64,000 bases of DNA from DATFVA01 sp963815785 (GCA_963815785.1 CAWFHZ010000018.1:62001-126000); one strand, 5' to 3'. Positions 1 through 9,117 are shown, counted from the stretch's first letter. Numbers and translations are program-made. The notes: generated from the sequence alone by a model not told the origin.

Positions 1-182
1 CATGAGGTTGCCCCGGTAGTTCCAATATCTAATTGCGTAGTAGATGTATCATTCAGTACAGAAAGTGTATTCCCCAGATTTATATAACCCTGCAAATCAT
101 TCTCTGTAATTGTTATTTGGGCAAAGGTTTCCATCCCTGCAACTAAAAAAACGAGAACTAACAACAGACTAAATTTTCTCAT
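1..182 (-). CDS. Secreted protein of unknown function, N-terminal fragment
   Basis: The start codon lies at 182 and the reading frame runs off the left edge, so only about 60 residues are visible. The protein begins with a classic signal peptide: two basic residues, a hydrophobic stretch LLLVLVFLVAG and a cleavage-like site ending TFAQ. The mature part starts ITITENDLQGYINLG, polar and without a recognisable domain. In this kind of genome such proteins are often large T9SS-secreted proteins, but the C-terminus is not in view. A purine-rich ribosome site (AAGGAG) precedes the start. The protein faces away from the response regulator at 432-1121 only in order, both being on the minus strand. 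Confidence 0.7.
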   Translation of the reverse strand, partial: MRKFSLLLVLVFLVAGMETFAQITITENDLQGYINLGNTLSVLNDTSTTQLDIGTTGATS

Positions 183-431
183 ATAGATTCTCCTTAATTA
201 ATTATACAATCAATCCCTCAGAAACCCGGGGATTCTTTTTAATTGATTTTGTTTTTATAGCTCGCAGAGAATTTATAAATATTTCTGTAAAATAACACGC
301 ATTAATTGCCGGAAGTGATATAGAGCTTATTAATGTAAAACCTCTTGCTACTACTAAAATGAACTTATAAATTGAATAGAATCTGATATTTAGTGTGCGC
401 AGAAAAGTGAGAAAATTTTTTACTAATTAAT

Positions 432-1121
432 TTAATTAGTAATCATTGAAATACTTTTTGCAATTGTTTTAAGTGTTTCCCCTGAATAAGAATACTTCGC
501 AATTTCAAGTCTTGAATGTAATGCAAGTTTTTCCATAATATTGTGAATATGACTCTTTATTGTGAAAACTGATACATGTAATTTTTGTGCAATTTCTTTG
601 TTAGCCAGACCCTCTCCAAGAAAAGTAATAACTTCCTTTTCACGTTTAGTCATTTTAACCGCTTCGTTTAATCCGGTCTTGTCTTCTCTTAATGCATGAT
701 CTACGATCTGTGAAAAAAGTGAGTCAACTAATAAGGGGGGGAGAACAGTTGAACCACCGGCAACAGACCTTATTGTGATTAAAAAGTCTTTAAGTGAAGC
801 ATCTTTAAGAATGAACCCGTTGGCTCCGGCTTGTACATAATGCAAGATATCGGCCTGCACAGGAGCGAGATCCATAACTATAATTTTTGCAACAGGAAAA
901 TCTCTCTTCACAAGTTCTACTACATGCAGACTATTCTGGCTTCTCAAACCGAGATCCAGAAGTATCACGTTTGGTTTTAACTGTTTAATTTTGATTAATG
1001 TATTTTTACCATCACCGGAAGCAGAAATAATTACCATATCCTTATGTGGCTTTAAAATCGAACTAATGCCATTCCGCAAAAGACGATTATCCTCTATAAT
1101 TAGAAGTCTGATTTTTTTCAT
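432..1121 (-). CDS. NarL/FixJ-type response regulator (receiver + LuxR HTH)
   Basis: A 229-residue two-component regulator: receiver domain at about 4-120 and LuxR-type DNA-binding helix-turn-helix at about 155-215 (TKREKEV, NKEIAQKLHVSVFTIKSH). The acidic pocket (IIEDN), phospho-acceptor Asp (LLDLGLR) and Lys (ILKDAS) are present. The switch Thr/Ser expected after beta-4 appears to be replaced by Asp in VMDLAP. A close paralogue at 26473-27165 shares that oddity. One of six copies of a shared upstream element lies 105 bp upstream (1226-1264), so this gene may belong to, or control, that regulon. Its cognate kinase is not adjacent; candidates are the PAS kinases at 15.6-26.2 kb. Confidence 0.93.
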   Translation of the reverse strand: MKKIRLLIIEDNRLLRNGISSILKPHKDMVIISASGDGKNTLIKIKQLKPNVILLDLGLRSQNSLHVVELVKRDFPVAKIIVMDLAPVQADILHYVQAGANGFILKDASLKDFLITIRSVAGGSTVLPPLLVDSLFSQIVDHALREDKTGLNEAVKMTKREKEVITFLGEGLANKEIAQKLHVSVFTIKSHIHNIMEKLALHSRLEIAKYSYSGETLKTIAKSISMITN

Positions 1122-1225
1122 TAAAAAAGTTTAATAAATGAAATTACAATTCAGCACTTTCCTTACAGGAAAAATGCTATTCTAAATTAACCGCTAGTAA
1201 TATTTAATTTTTCAGGATATAAAAT

Positions 1226-1264
1226 CAATCAGCCAATGGGATGAAAAATGGACTACATCTTTTG
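1226..1264 (-). promoter_or_regulatory. Shared 39-bp regulatory element, copy A
   Basis: Read on the minus strand it has AAAGATGTAGT, a TTTTTCATCCC core and ends in TGATTG. TA follows 19 bp later, as expected for a -33/-7 Bacteroidota promoter. It lies about 105 bp upstream of the response regulator at 432-1121. Five further copies occur at 8125, 9053, 14246, 15578 and 25081. Confidence 0.65.
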
Positions 1265-1311
1265 ATCGGTATAAACACACCCTTTCAATATTCGGCAGTT
1301 GTTTGCACTGT

Positions 1312-1345
1312 TAAAAAAAACGCCCCGATTTTATTCGGGGTGTTC
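1312..1345 (-). terminator. Intrinsic terminator after the OmpA-family gene
   Basis: A GC-rich stem (CGCCCCGA with TCGGGGTG) is followed on the minus strand by a run of eight T. It lies 30 bp past the stop of the minus-strand gene at 1375-2820. Confidence 0.8.
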
Positions 1346-1374
1346 TTTTATAACTTTAAGATTATTAAAGATCA

Positions 1375-2820
1375 TTATTGTTGCTTTATCTTTATCTCAA
1401 CCCTTCTGTTAGCTGCTCTGCCTGCTTCTGTCTCATTGGAAGCTATCGGGTTAGCTTCACCAAAGGAAACAACCTCAATTTTTTTCTTATTAATTCCCTG
1501 TGAAATTATGTAATTGGAAACAGTTCTTGCTCTTTTTTCTCCAAGTTTAAGATTATATTTATCAGAACCCTTACTATCAGTATACCCTTCAATCCTTAGC
1601 GTATAATCTTTGTTTTGTTTCAGATTTTCAACAATGATATTCAGTTTATCTAATGCTGCCGGTTTAAGAGTTGACTGGTCGAATTCAAAAAGAGCCTCAG
1701 TACTCATCACTTCAATATTAACAACTTTCTGTACAGTACATCCATTTGCATCAACTTCTCTTCCTCTGGGAGTATTTGGACATTTATCAAGGTAATCCGG
1801 AACACCATCGTGATCAGAATCCAGCGGACAACCATTTGCATCGACTTTTACCCCTGCAGGTGTATTTGGACATTTATCGAGGTAATCTGCTACACCATCG
1901 TGATCAGAATCCAATGGACAGCCATCGGCATCAACTTTAAGTCCTGCAGGCGTGCCCGGACATTTATCCAGGTAATCTGCTACACCATCATGATCAGAAT
2001 CCAACGGACAGCCGTTTGCGTCTACTTTAACTCCTGCAGGTGTGTCTGGACATTTATCCAGGTAATCAGCAACACCATCTTTATCTGAATCCAGCGGACA
2101 GCCAAATTCATCTACCTGAACACCAACCGGAGTATCCGGACACATATCTTTCGAGTCATCTACGCCATCACCATCAGTATCTTTTTCCTTTCCGATATAA
2201 TACGATAATCCGACTGTTGCGGTACCGACCCAGTCATTATGTTTTCCCCTTATTTGTCCGTCGATATCATCTTCATTACCATTTTTAAATCCTGTCATCA
2301 AACCACCCATCAAGTTCACACTGAAATTATTACTAACCATAAACCTGATTCCAAGATCACCTTTTATAGTTATGAGTTTTGACATAGGACTGAAAGTGAT
2401 GTTGTTATTATCTCTTGGATAAAACCACATATGCGTTAAGCCTAATGAAATGTAAGGGTAAACTACCTCATTAACATCGTAAGTAAATGCAAGTCCGGCA
2501 CCAATAAGGTGAAAAGCGGTTCTCAGCTCAGCAGGAACAAGGTATGTACTTTTCGCACCAATATATCCTTTTGCACCAAATATTTTAATTCCGAAGATTC
2601 CTTTAGAGTATGAATTCAAAAAGTACTCGATAGATCCTTTTCCGATAAAATCCGGTTTAATATCTCTGTAATCAGTCTGTTCAATAGTAACACCACCTTC
2701 AGCGGTTACAACAACAACACCTGATAAAGAGTTTTTCAGCTTTATATCGTTTGACTCCTGGGCAAGTACTAATTGTATAAATACAATACTTAATAAAAGA
2801 ATAAAGTAAATATTTTTCAA
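1375..2820 (-). CDS. OmpA-family outer membrane protein with thrombospondin type 3 repeats
   Basis: A 481-residue protein with signal peptide (cleavage after VLAQ). Residues ~22-210 look like an outer-membrane beta-barrel. Residues ~213-365 are five TSP3 calcium-binding type repeats of 30 residues (DSDHDGVADYLDKCP..TPAG..VDANGCPL). Residues ~370-480 are an OmpA C-terminal peptidoglycan-binding domain (ALFEFDQSTLKP, IEGYTDSKGS, LGEKRARTVSNYI, AANRRVEI). This is the OprF/OmpA-like architecture common in Bacteroidota, anchoring the outer membrane to the wall. The repeats are nearly identical at DNA level (90-bp period), so copy number may vary. A strong terminator follows the gene. Confidence 0.93.
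   Translation of the reverse strand: MKNIYFILLLSIVFIQLVLAQESNDIKLKNSLSGVVVVTAEGGVTIEQTDYRDIKPDFIGKGSIEYFLNSYSKGIFGIKIFGAKGYIGAKSTYLVPAELRTAFHLIGAGLAFTYDVNEVVYPYISLGLTHMWFYPRDNNNITFSPMSKLITIKGDLGIRFMVSNNFSVNLMGGLMTGFKNGNEDDIDGQIRGKHNDWVGTATVGLSYYIGKEKDTDGDGVDDSKDMCPDTPVGVQVDEFGCPLDSDKDGVADYLDKCPDTPAGVKVDANGCPLDSDHDGVADYLDKCPGTPAGLKVDADGCPLDSDHDGVADYLDKCPNTPAGVKVDANGCPLDSDHDGVPDYLDKCPNTPRGREVDANGCTVQKVVNIEVMSTEALFEFDQSTLKPAALDKLNIIVENLKQNKDYTLRIEGYTDSKGSDKYNLKLGEKRARTVSNYIISQGINKKKIEVVSFGEANPIASNETEAGRAANRRVEIKIKQQ
1765..2165 (-). repeat. 90-bp tandem repeats coding the TSP3 motifs
   Basis: The string CATTTATC recurs at about 1781, 1871, 1961 and 2051, a 90-bp period with few changes between units. 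It lies inside the OmpA-family gene and encodes its 30-residue calcium-binding type repeats. Confidence 0.85.
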
Positions 2821-3031
2821 TTGAGATTCCTATTTTAACTACTTATTAATTTCGATTCAATTAAATGTATTTCATCATCAAATAATGCAAACAGTCTAAT
2901 TGATATTAACAATTTACAAAATCTACAGTTCTGTTATTAGTTGCAAACATTATTTCAAATTAGATAAAAATGTAAAGGGCTCATCGGCACTTGAATCCAG
3001 GGAATTCTTTCTATTTTTATTATAGTAATCC

Positions 3032-3643
3032 TCATAATAAACTCATCACAACAACTATACCCGAACAAATAATCAGTATCCCCGCAATTTTGTTAACCCA
3101 ACCCAGCCCGACCAGGTCAAGCCTCTTTCTGAAAAGTGTAACACCGGAACTAAGTAACAAAAACCATAATGCTGAACCAATAAAAACACCAGTAACAAGA
3201 GCAGATGCAGAAAAATTACCGAGATCGCTCCCTAATCCAAGAGCAGCAAATACAGCAAGAAAAGCAAAAATTGTTAAAGGATTTGTAATTGTTATAAAAA
3301 AAGCTGTAGCATATGTTTTTAAAATTCCTCTGTTAGTCACTGGAATTTTAGGATCAATCGGAATTTTTCTAAAAGTTCTTACACCCAGAAACAGAAGCAG
3401 TATTCCTCCCAAAAGTCTTATCCAGACTCTTTGGCTTACAAGCGTATCTGAAATTATTGTAAGCCCAAATGCAGCAATACAACCATAAAGCAAATCAGCA
3501 GTTGCAGCACCAAGCCCTATAATCAGCCCGCGTAATCGTCCCTCTGCCAGTGTCCTTCGAATGCACAATATTCCGACAGGCCCGATTGGAACTGCCATTG
3601 CGAAACCTATAAAAATTCCTTTTAGAAAAATGATAAGAGCCAT
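3032..3643 (-). CDS. LysE/RhtB family translocator
   Basis: A 203-residue polytopic membrane protein of the LysE family of amino-acid and metabolite exporters. The family signature is clear: N-terminal GFAMAVPIGPVGILCIRRTL, then GLGAATADLLYG, an ITNPLTIFAFLAVFAALG segment and a final hydrophobic helix. About six membrane segments are expected and the length fits the family. It would export amino acids or related small molecules across the inner membrane; the substrate cannot be read from sequence. It stands alone between secreted-protein genes on the same strand, with no obvious regulator beside it. Confidence 0.9.
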   Translation of the reverse strand: MALIIFLKGIFIGFAMAVPIGPVGILCIRRTLAEGRLRGLIIGLGAATADLLYGCIAAFGLTIISDTLVSQRVWIRLLGGILLLFLGVRTFRKIPIDPKIPVTNRGILKTYATAFFITITNPLTIFAFLAVFAALGLGSDLGNFSASALVTGVFIGSALWFLLLSSGVTLFRKRLDLVGLGWVNKIAGILIICSGIVVVMSLL

Positions 3644-3695
3644 ATTGCAATCTTCGAATAAAAATGTTCATTCGAATTTAAAATATAATCTCCTT

Positions 3696-4232
3696 CTATT
3701 TGAGTTTATATGTGAATTGTGTGGTTTTGTAACCTGCGCCAATATTTAAATTAATAGTAAACAGGTAATCCCCTTTTTCATTTAGTGATATTCCTGCGCC
3801 GAAGTGATTCATCATTGGTTTGAGACCAACTGATGTAATTTCTTTTGATGGAGAAACAATTTCCACCTTTGCGCTGGTGTCGGCAACCTCTTTTTTGTTT
3901 GTAATATTTGTTACATCAAATATGAAGTAATGAGTACCTTCCACCATCGCTTTCTTGGTCTCCTCATCCATCTTAACGTTTTTATCTTTATTCTTTACCA
4001 TAGTCTTACCAGCATTTGTCTTCTTCATCTCCCTATACTTTTGCTGAGTTACTATCCACACTTTTGTGTTAAGGCTATCTACAGTTGATTCATAAATCGG
4101 CTTGCCAAGCACTTCGGAAATATCATTTTGTTTTGTGATTATTGTTTTCACTTTAGGTTTATTCTGTCCAAACATTGTTACTGCCAGGGTAACCAGAAGA
4201 ATCATCGGAAGAATTATATATTTTATTTTCAT
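3696..4232 (-). CDS. Secreted protein of unknown function
   Basis: 178 residues with a signal peptide (MKIKYIILPMILLVTLAVTMFGQ). The mature protein is lysine-rich and probably beta-rich, with VWIVTQQKYREM, a basic acidic stretch MVKNKDKNVKMDEETKK, and a C-terminal part HFGAGISLNEKGDYLFTI that resembles small periplasmic beta-sandwich proteins. I do not recognise a named family. It lies 53 bp downstream of nothing else on the strand and is followed by the LysE-type gene, which may be co-transcribed (52-bp gap). No cysteine lipobox is seen, so it is probably periplasmic. Confidence 0.75.
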   Translation of the reverse strand: MKIKYIILPMILLVTLAVTMFGQNKPKVKTIITKQNDISEVLGKPIYESTVDSLNTKVWIVTQQKYREMKKTNAGKTMVKNKDKNVKMDEETKKAMVEGTHYFIFDVTNITNKKEVADTSAKVEIVSPSKEITSVGLKPMMNHFGAGISLNEKGDYLFTINLNIGAGYKTTQFTYKLK

Positions 4233-4361
4233 GATAACGCCTTAATGAGTTTTATTTATTTAAAAAATATCAGAGGCACTCAAATTTTTAGTACCTTGCC
4301 AGGTAAGCACTATCGTGATTAAATATGAAATAGTCACTACCTGCTATAACCAACAATACTA

Positions 4362-4547
4362 TCAGATCCGAATAGAACTGAGATTATCAATAACTCCGAA
4401 AGCACTTAATAACCAAAGAACCACAACTATAACTACCACCGCATTCAGAATTTTCTTGATGGTAGCCTGCATAGGGATAAAGGTATTAATTAACCATAGA
4501 ACCACCCCAACGACAATCAAACCGATAACTAAAGATATTAGTGACAT
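4362..4547 (-). CDS. Small Thivi_2564-type membrane protein
   Basis: A 61-residue protein made of two membrane helices separated by a short loop: GLIVVGVVLWLINTFIPM, then a basic ATIKKILNA and VVVIVVVLWLLSAFG. This is the layout of the small Thivi_2564-type membrane proteins of unknown function found in stress-related gene neighbourhoods. A Shine-Dalgarno-like AAAGGAAAAAA precedes the start. Together with the lmo0937-type protein at 12490 and the two-helix protein at 9118 it is one of three tiny inner-membrane proteins in the first 13 kb. Confidence 0.8.
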   Translation of the reverse strand: MSLISLVIGLIVVGVVLWLINTFIPMQATIKKILNAVVVIVVVLWLLSAFGVIDNLSSIRI

Positions 4548-4651
4548 AGTTTTTTTCCTTTCCTAATTTGTTTCTTCACCGGAACTCCGCCGGTTCTGTA
4601 TTTCTCTGCTTTATCACCTGTTTCACTACAGGTTCATAAAATCAGATAATT

Positions 4652-5533
4652 CTATTTCAAAAAATTGGGCTGCCATTTTACAGCTATTCCTGTTGCTTCT
4701 GGTGAAGAATATACACCTAATAAGATATTCTTATCTTTTACACGATGAAGTTCCGGGATTAATATCCCGCATAATGCTCCTACTCCAAAACCAGTCATTA
4801 AATCTGTGGGGAAATGAGCAAGTGCTCTCAATCTGAAATATGACATTAAGAGAGGTGGTATAGAGGCTGCCCCATAAACAAGATATTTTTTCCAGCCCAG
4901 TTCGGGATGATAATCACAAAATATCTTTGCGGTAAAGAAAGAAGCTGCGGTAGTTGCTGCAACATGCCCGCTGTAAAGTGAATTCCGGTTATTGGATGAC
5001 GTTCTTTCATCAATACCGATTGACTCGTAATAAACAACAGGACGTAACCTGTTTTGAAAGGTTGCTCCAAACGGACTATAAAGGTATAAATTATTTGAAA
5101 TTGTCTGTGTTTGCAAATATATCAGAAGTATGTCCAGCCAATCACGCCTGATATTCTTATCCAGCATTGTAATAACGGGAAGAAAGACTGAAACCGAAAG
5201 TAACAGACTTGAAAGTTCTTTATAGTGCACTCTTCGTGACGGGTCAAAATTCAGAGCCCAATGATCAATCGGTGAAATATTATCTGTGTTTAAATTCTGT
5301 AATTCACCTTCTGATATCGTTGTTTTATTTGATATCCAGGGAACTCCGATCTTTTCTAATGCAAGTCCTCCAACAATAATGCCGCCCGTTACCCAGTAGT
5401 TAACATGGTAAGGATGAAATGAAGAATCAGTCTCACTAGATTGAGGATATACCGGTTTTACAAATCCAACAATAACAATTGAAATTATTATAAAATTAAT
5501 CAGCATTAACTGACTATTTGATTTATTCATCAT
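4652..5533 (-). CDS. PAP2-family membrane phosphatase (first of two)
   Basis: 293 residues, N-terminal signal or anchor and several membrane segments. It has the three PAP2 motifs in order: NRLRPVVY (motif 1 RP), SLYSGHVAATTAASFF (motif 2 SGH) and RALAHFPTDLMTGFGVG (motif 3 with the H..D pair). Such enzymes dephosphorylate lipid phosphates such as undecaprenyl pyrophosphate or phosphatidate at the periplasmic face. The next gene upstream on the strand (5569-6387) is a second PAP2 protein and the one before it a DUF3943 protein, with gaps of 35 and 41 bp, so all three look like one operon driven from the element at 8125-8163. Confidence 0.88.
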   Translation of the reverse strand: MMNKSNSQLMLINFIIISIVIVGFVKPVYPQSSETDSSFHPYHVNYWVTGGIIVGGLALEKIGVPWISNKTTISEGELQNLNTDNISPIDHWALNFDPSRRVHYKELSSLLLSVSVFLPVITMLDKNIRRDWLDILLIYLQTQTISNNLYLYSPFGATFQNRLRPVVYYESIGIDERTSSNNRNSLYSGHVAATTAASFFTAKIFCDYHPELGWKKYLVYGAASIPPLLMSYFRLRALAHFPTDLMTGFGVGALCGILIPELHRVKDKNILLGVYSSPEATGIAVKWQPNFLK

Positions 5534-5568
5534 ATCTAAACGTACTTTCTAAAAAGCAGCCAATTAAT

Positions 5569-6387
5569 TCAAAACGCAATACTAATGGAAAATGGATACG
5601 CAGAGGACATCTCTACCATAGATTTATTATTCTCATGCTGATCTACAACCCAGGTTGCGATAAAATAACCGAGCGCAGCCCCGGCGAAAGTATCGGAAGC
5701 CCAGTGCTGATCCTGGTAAACGCGTGAAACTAAAGTAAGAGCTGCGGGTAAATATGCCAGCACTTTCAATACGGGTGACTTAACATTTCTTGAAAGAACA
5801 GTCGAGAGTACAAATGCAACAGTGGAGTGACCGCTTGGTATTGATTTATTATCCTGGTTTAAAATTGATGCAAAGGGGGTAAAATGTGTTTTGCCTTCAT
5901 TTAAATATGGTCTTGATCTGCCGATTGCAAGTTTTAATAAAAAGGAAAGCACCCCGGCATAAATTGAAGCCTGCCCGATTTCATAGGCAATCTTCCTTGT
6001 TCCAATATCCTTTGTTATCAATGAATGAATGGCAAAACCACCAAATAGAACAATAGGGGAATATATTTCCCCCCACACCCTCCCGAATTCAATAGGAACG
6101 CTCTTGTAATATCTTTGATCTTTCAAAACTGCAGTGCGGATAGGCTGATCAGCAGTTTCTATAATTAAAAATGTTCCCGCACCTACCAATCCAATTTTCA
6201 GCCAATCGCTACCGTCCCATTTAGTGGGCTGCTTAACGAAGTCCCAGGTTTCATTTCCGAACTGAGAGAAAGTATATTGATATGGTTGTAAAGAATTTTG
6301 TAATGTGGGGGTTTGTGCAAAAAGCAAACTCCCGTAAAATCCGGTAAAGAAGAGTAATAAAAATATTCTCTTTATTGTTGTATCCAT
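5569..6387 (-). CDS. PAP2-family membrane phosphatase (second of two)
   Basis: 272 residues with a signal peptide (cleavage near LLFAQ). PAP2 motifs are complete: KLAIGRSRPYLNEG, SIPSGHSTVAFVLS and SRVYQDQHWASDTFAGAALG, including the catalytic His residues. It is more canonical than its neighbour at 4652 and differs in sequence, so the pair is not a recent duplication. Probable role: periplasmic lipid-phosphate or undecaprenyl-pyrophosphate phosphatase. It sits in the middle of a three-gene minus-strand run with DUF3943 upstream. Confidence 0.9.
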   Translation of the reverse strand: MDTTIKRIFLLLFFTGFYGSLLFAQTPTLQNSLQPYQYTFSQFGNETWDFVKQPTKWDGSDWLKIGLVGAGTFLIIETADQPIRTAVLKDQRYYKSVPIEFGRVWGEIYSPIVLFGGFAIHSLITKDIGTRKIAYEIGQASIYAGVLSFLLKLAIGRSRPYLNEGKTHFTPFASILNQDNKSIPSGHSTVAFVLSTVLSRNVKSPVLKVLAYLPAALTLVSRVYQDQHWASDTFAGAALGYFIATWVVDQHENNKSMVEMSSAYPFSISIAF

Positions 6388-6428
6388 TTATAATTTTGCC
6401 TGTTATTAAATAATCAGATAGAATTCTT

Positions 6429-8000
6429 CTATCTCTTAAATTTGAACTCTTCCAAAAATATTTGAAGGAAGACTTTCTGTTCGGTCCTTACAGAATGAAT
6501 GCTTGTGAAATCACGAGGGTACCTGTCACCATAGTAAATCAAATGTTCAAACCCAATATTTACATTGTTGAAAAGTTTGAATTTAATACTGGGCTGAATT
6601 AATCCTATATAACTATTCCCTGCATCTCCAACAATCGTACGAAACCACCAGTAATAGCCTATTAATGTAAGGTTTGTCCATCCTCCAAGATTCAAAGTGC
6701 TTTCAAGCTTTAATTCCGCTCCGCCTGCGTAATTATAATCTCTAACCTGTGTTGTATCAGGACCTAATCGCCCGCTGAGTGCGCCGAAGGGCATAATAGC
6801 GGCATGGAAATTCGTATAAAGACTTGAACTCTTGCTGATCGGCAGCTTTGAAATTATTCCTGGCCCAAATGCTAAATCAGCTAATTCGAAAGTTTTATTA
6901 TCAAAAAAGTTCATGTGTTGAAATATACCTGCTAACATTTCCAAATTACCGGTTTGGATATTACTTCCGTACAACATACCGTACCCGGTTACCTTGTCAA
7001 TAATTTTTCTTCCTACCCCAAAATCGAAATCCGACAGTAGTTTGAAATAATCATAAGGCTTACGTGAAATTTTTTCAAACGGGTTTCCATAGTCAAGATT
7101 AATATTGAAATTAAAACTATTGCTTGCTTTCTGGAGTGTAATGCCCTCATTTATTCTATGGTACCCGGCTCCTAGTGTTATATTAAGTGGTTCTTTCTGA
7201 TATACTTCTTCCGTTGTTGACCTGAAAACTTCACCCTGAAAAAGTCTGCTAAAAAATCTAGTGGGTGTAATAACAGCAACAGCCGCCTCCCGCAAAAATC
7301 TATCAAAACCCGTTGTCTGATCATCCAGGATATTTGAACCTAACCGGTAAAATATTTCTCCAAGGAAAGCACCGTTAATTGTGGTGTTTATTATATCGTT
7401 ATACGAGGGAAGTGTTGTTTCACCGAAATACTCCCACTCTAAACTACCCAAAGCGGCAAAAGGTACTGATTCTAAGAAAGTATAACCGTTTGCACGTGCC
7501 GCGTTAAAATACATTCCTCCCGAAAAAGGATGGAAAAAATTATTCATTGCAAAGCGGTCAACATCCCATTCCCATCCTGTTTTTAAATTATGTTTCCAGC
7601 TATTAAATCCAACCCTTGAAAAATCAAAGTTTAGGATGTAGTGATCAATTAAATTGGTAGAAACGCCGGACAGGGTAACTCTTAGGATAACCATCCACAC
7701 AGGGGATTTCTTATTGTACAAAGGATTGTCATTCAATAAATCACCATACATGTTGTACTTCATGGAATCGGGGGATGAAGTCCCGGTAGTATCAAAGAAT
7801 GAAGTTTTATTTTGATTAGAAACTAAATCCGAATAGCGGGTAACCTCTTTTTTTGATATTTCCAGACCAGTCTGTTCAGTAGTCAGACTAATCCAGGGAT
7901 TTCGGTTCTGTGAAATTTCTTTTTCAGACACAGATTTAATCTGAGCTTTGTAAGGTATTGAAAAAATAATGATAAAAATTAAAGTAAAGATAATTTTCAT
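6429..8000 (-). CDS. DUF3943 domain-containing outer-membrane-associated protein
   Basis: 523 residues with a signal peptide (cleavage near PYKAQ). The DUF3943 core is recognisable at about 120-240: GWEWDVDRFAMNNFFHPFSG, SLEWEYFGE, TINGAFLGEIFYRLG. The C-terminal half has alternating aromatic/polar strands that look like an outer-membrane barrel (FNFNINLDYG, TNLTLIGYYWWF, VNIGFEHLIYYG). The function of the family is unknown, though it is seen near phospholipid phosphatase genes, as here. The shared regulatory element lies 125 bp upstream (8125-8163), making this the probable first gene of an operon with the two PAP2 genes. Confidence 0.85.
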   Translation of the reverse strand: MKIIFTLIFIIIFSIPYKAQIKSVSEKEISQNRNPWISLTTEQTGLEISKKEVTRYSDLVSNQNKTSFFDTTGTSSPDSMKYNMYGDLLNDNPLYNKKSPVWMVILRVTLSGVSTNLIDHYILNFDFSRVGFNSWKHNLKTGWEWDVDRFAMNNFFHPFSGGMYFNAARANGYTFLESVPFAALGSLEWEYFGETTLPSYNDIINTTINGAFLGEIFYRLGSNILDDQTTGFDRFLREAAVAVITPTRFFSRLFQGEVFRSTTEEVYQKEPLNITLGAGYHRINEGITLQKASNSFNFNINLDYGNPFEKISRKPYDYFKLLSDFDFGVGRKIIDKVTGYGMLYGSNIQTGNLEMLAGIFQHMNFFDNKTFELADLAFGPGIISKLPISKSSSLYTNFHAAIMPFGALSGRLGPDTTQVRDYNYAGGAELKLESTLNLGGWTNLTLIGYYWWFRTIVGDAGNSYIGLIQPSIKFKLFNNVNIGFEHLIYYGDRYPRDFTSIHSVRTEQKVFLQIFLEEFKFKR

Positions 8001-8124
8001 TTTGATTTTCTTTCATTAATAGGACAAATTATTTTTCCCAACAGGGATTAATTACTGTAATTGATCAATATTTTATATACTAATATTAATCCTGTTGTAT
8101 GTTATTGAAGATTTCAGGCTAGTT

Positions 8125-8163
8125 CAATCGGTCAAAGGGATGAAAAAGGAACTACTTCTTTGG
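8125..8163 (-). promoter_or_regulatory. Shared 39-bp regulatory element, copy B
   Basis: On the minus strand: AAGAAGTAGT, CCTTTTTCATCCC, CTTTGACCGATTG, then TA after 20 bp. It lies about 125 bp upstream of the DUF3943 gene start at 8000. No other gene begins nearby, so it is assigned to that operon. Confidence 0.7.
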
Positions 8164-8234
8164 GGTGTGTTTATTTGATACTTGTTCTGTTTTAGATTTG
8201 TATACGACAAATATTTTCAAAAGTAAACCTCTGG

Positions 8235-8918
8235 TTATCTCTTTCTGATTTCTTTTAATTCAAATTCGATTGTTCCATATCCCAGGATATCCCTGAGAAC
8301 ACCCGTTATTCCACCACCTTCAACTATTATCTTTGCTTTTATTAACCCGATTCCTTCCACATACCATTCGGTTACATTATTTTTTGCATTATCAGATCCT
8401 TCAACAATTGATTCTAATTTAATTGCTTCGAATCTCCCGGCTTTCGTGGTAACGAATTCTTTATCAATGGCCTTTCCTGTAACCTTCACTTTGTTAATTT
8501 CACCATCTGAATATTCGTCTCCTTCCCATTCCCACTCCATACCGGGTGACAAAGGGAGAGGAAAACGTAACAAAGGTTTGCTATAGGTGAATGTTGCTTC
8601 TTTTTTAATAAACAGGAATATTTTCAGGAACTGATATGTTTCTTTTACGTAAACGCCATCATCTTTTATCATTAAAGTTTGCCGGTACTTGAACTTATCT
8701 GCTTCACTCGAGCTTATAGTAAGATCACCATTCTGAGAATAATTTGTAATACTTTCACCAAAAGATGATTCGTAAACCAGTGTTATCTTGTTATTAACCG
8801 GGAAGTATGAAGTTGAGTTTGCATCTGATTTCCCTTTATCTGATGATACATTACCCAGACTAAAAATTAAAAGGATTAGTAGAATGATGTAAACAGATCC
8901 GTTTTTTATTTTAGTCAT
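8235..8918 (-). CDS. Secreted DUF3108/TapB-like protein
   Basis: 227 residues with an N-terminal hydrophobic signal segment (YIILLILLIFSLG). The rest is predicted beta-rich. The pattern AGRFEAIKLESIV followed by TEWYVEGIGLIKAKI resembles the DUF3108/TapB-like periplasmic fold (a conserved WY..G.GL.K segment), which is a family-level guess. No lipobox Cys. The function is unknown. An element of the six-copy family (9053-9091) lies about 135 bp upstream of the start, so it probably belongs to the same regulon as the DUF3943 and DUF6600 genes. Confidence 0.78.
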   Translation of the reverse strand: MTKIKNGSVYIILLILLIFSLGNVSSDKGKSDANSTSYFPVNNKITLVYESSFGESITNYSQNGDLTISSSEADKFKYRQTLMIKDDGVYVKETYQFLKIFLFIKKEATFTYSKPLLRFPLPLSPGMEWEWEGDEYSDGEINKVKVTGKAIDKEFVTTKAGRFEAIKLESIVEGSDNAKNNVTEWYVEGIGLIKAKIIVEGGGITGVLRDILGYGTIEFELKEIRKR

Positions 8919-9052
8919 ATTTTCCTCATCAAATGTATAAACAGAATATTAAGATTTACCTGAACAGCATTAAGTTTAGTATTAAACCCTATCTACCAAT
9001 AGCTTAGTTTTTATAACCACGAAATAATGATATGACGAAAAAACGGATGTTT

Positions 9053-9091
9053 CAATCGTTCAAAGGGATGAAAAGGGAACTACATCCATTA
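9053..9091 (-). promoter_or_regulatory. Shared 39-bp regulatory element, copy C
   Basis: On the minus strand: GATGTAGTTCCC, TTTTCATCCCTTTG, AACGATTG, followed by TA after 20 bp. It lies about 135 bp upstream of the secreted protein at 8235-8918, and just past the stop of 9118-9342, so the downstream gene is the target. Confidence 0.7.
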
Positions 9092-9117
9092 TGCGCATTA
9101 ATCAGTTCAATTTAAAT

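Noticed and set aside
1226..1264. The shared element as a small RNA or riboswitch aptamer
   Set aside because: The copies are only 39 bp with no conserved stem pairing across all six, and their fixed place before promoter-like boxes suits a DNA site better.
1746..2288. Plus-strand open frames across the OmpA gene
   Set aside because: They are antisense reads of the repeat-rich minus-strand gene with no start context or domain.
4616..4633. ACCTGT/ACAGGT hairpin as terminator after the PAP2 gene at 4652
   Set aside because: Six-base stem without a following T-run; too weak to list.
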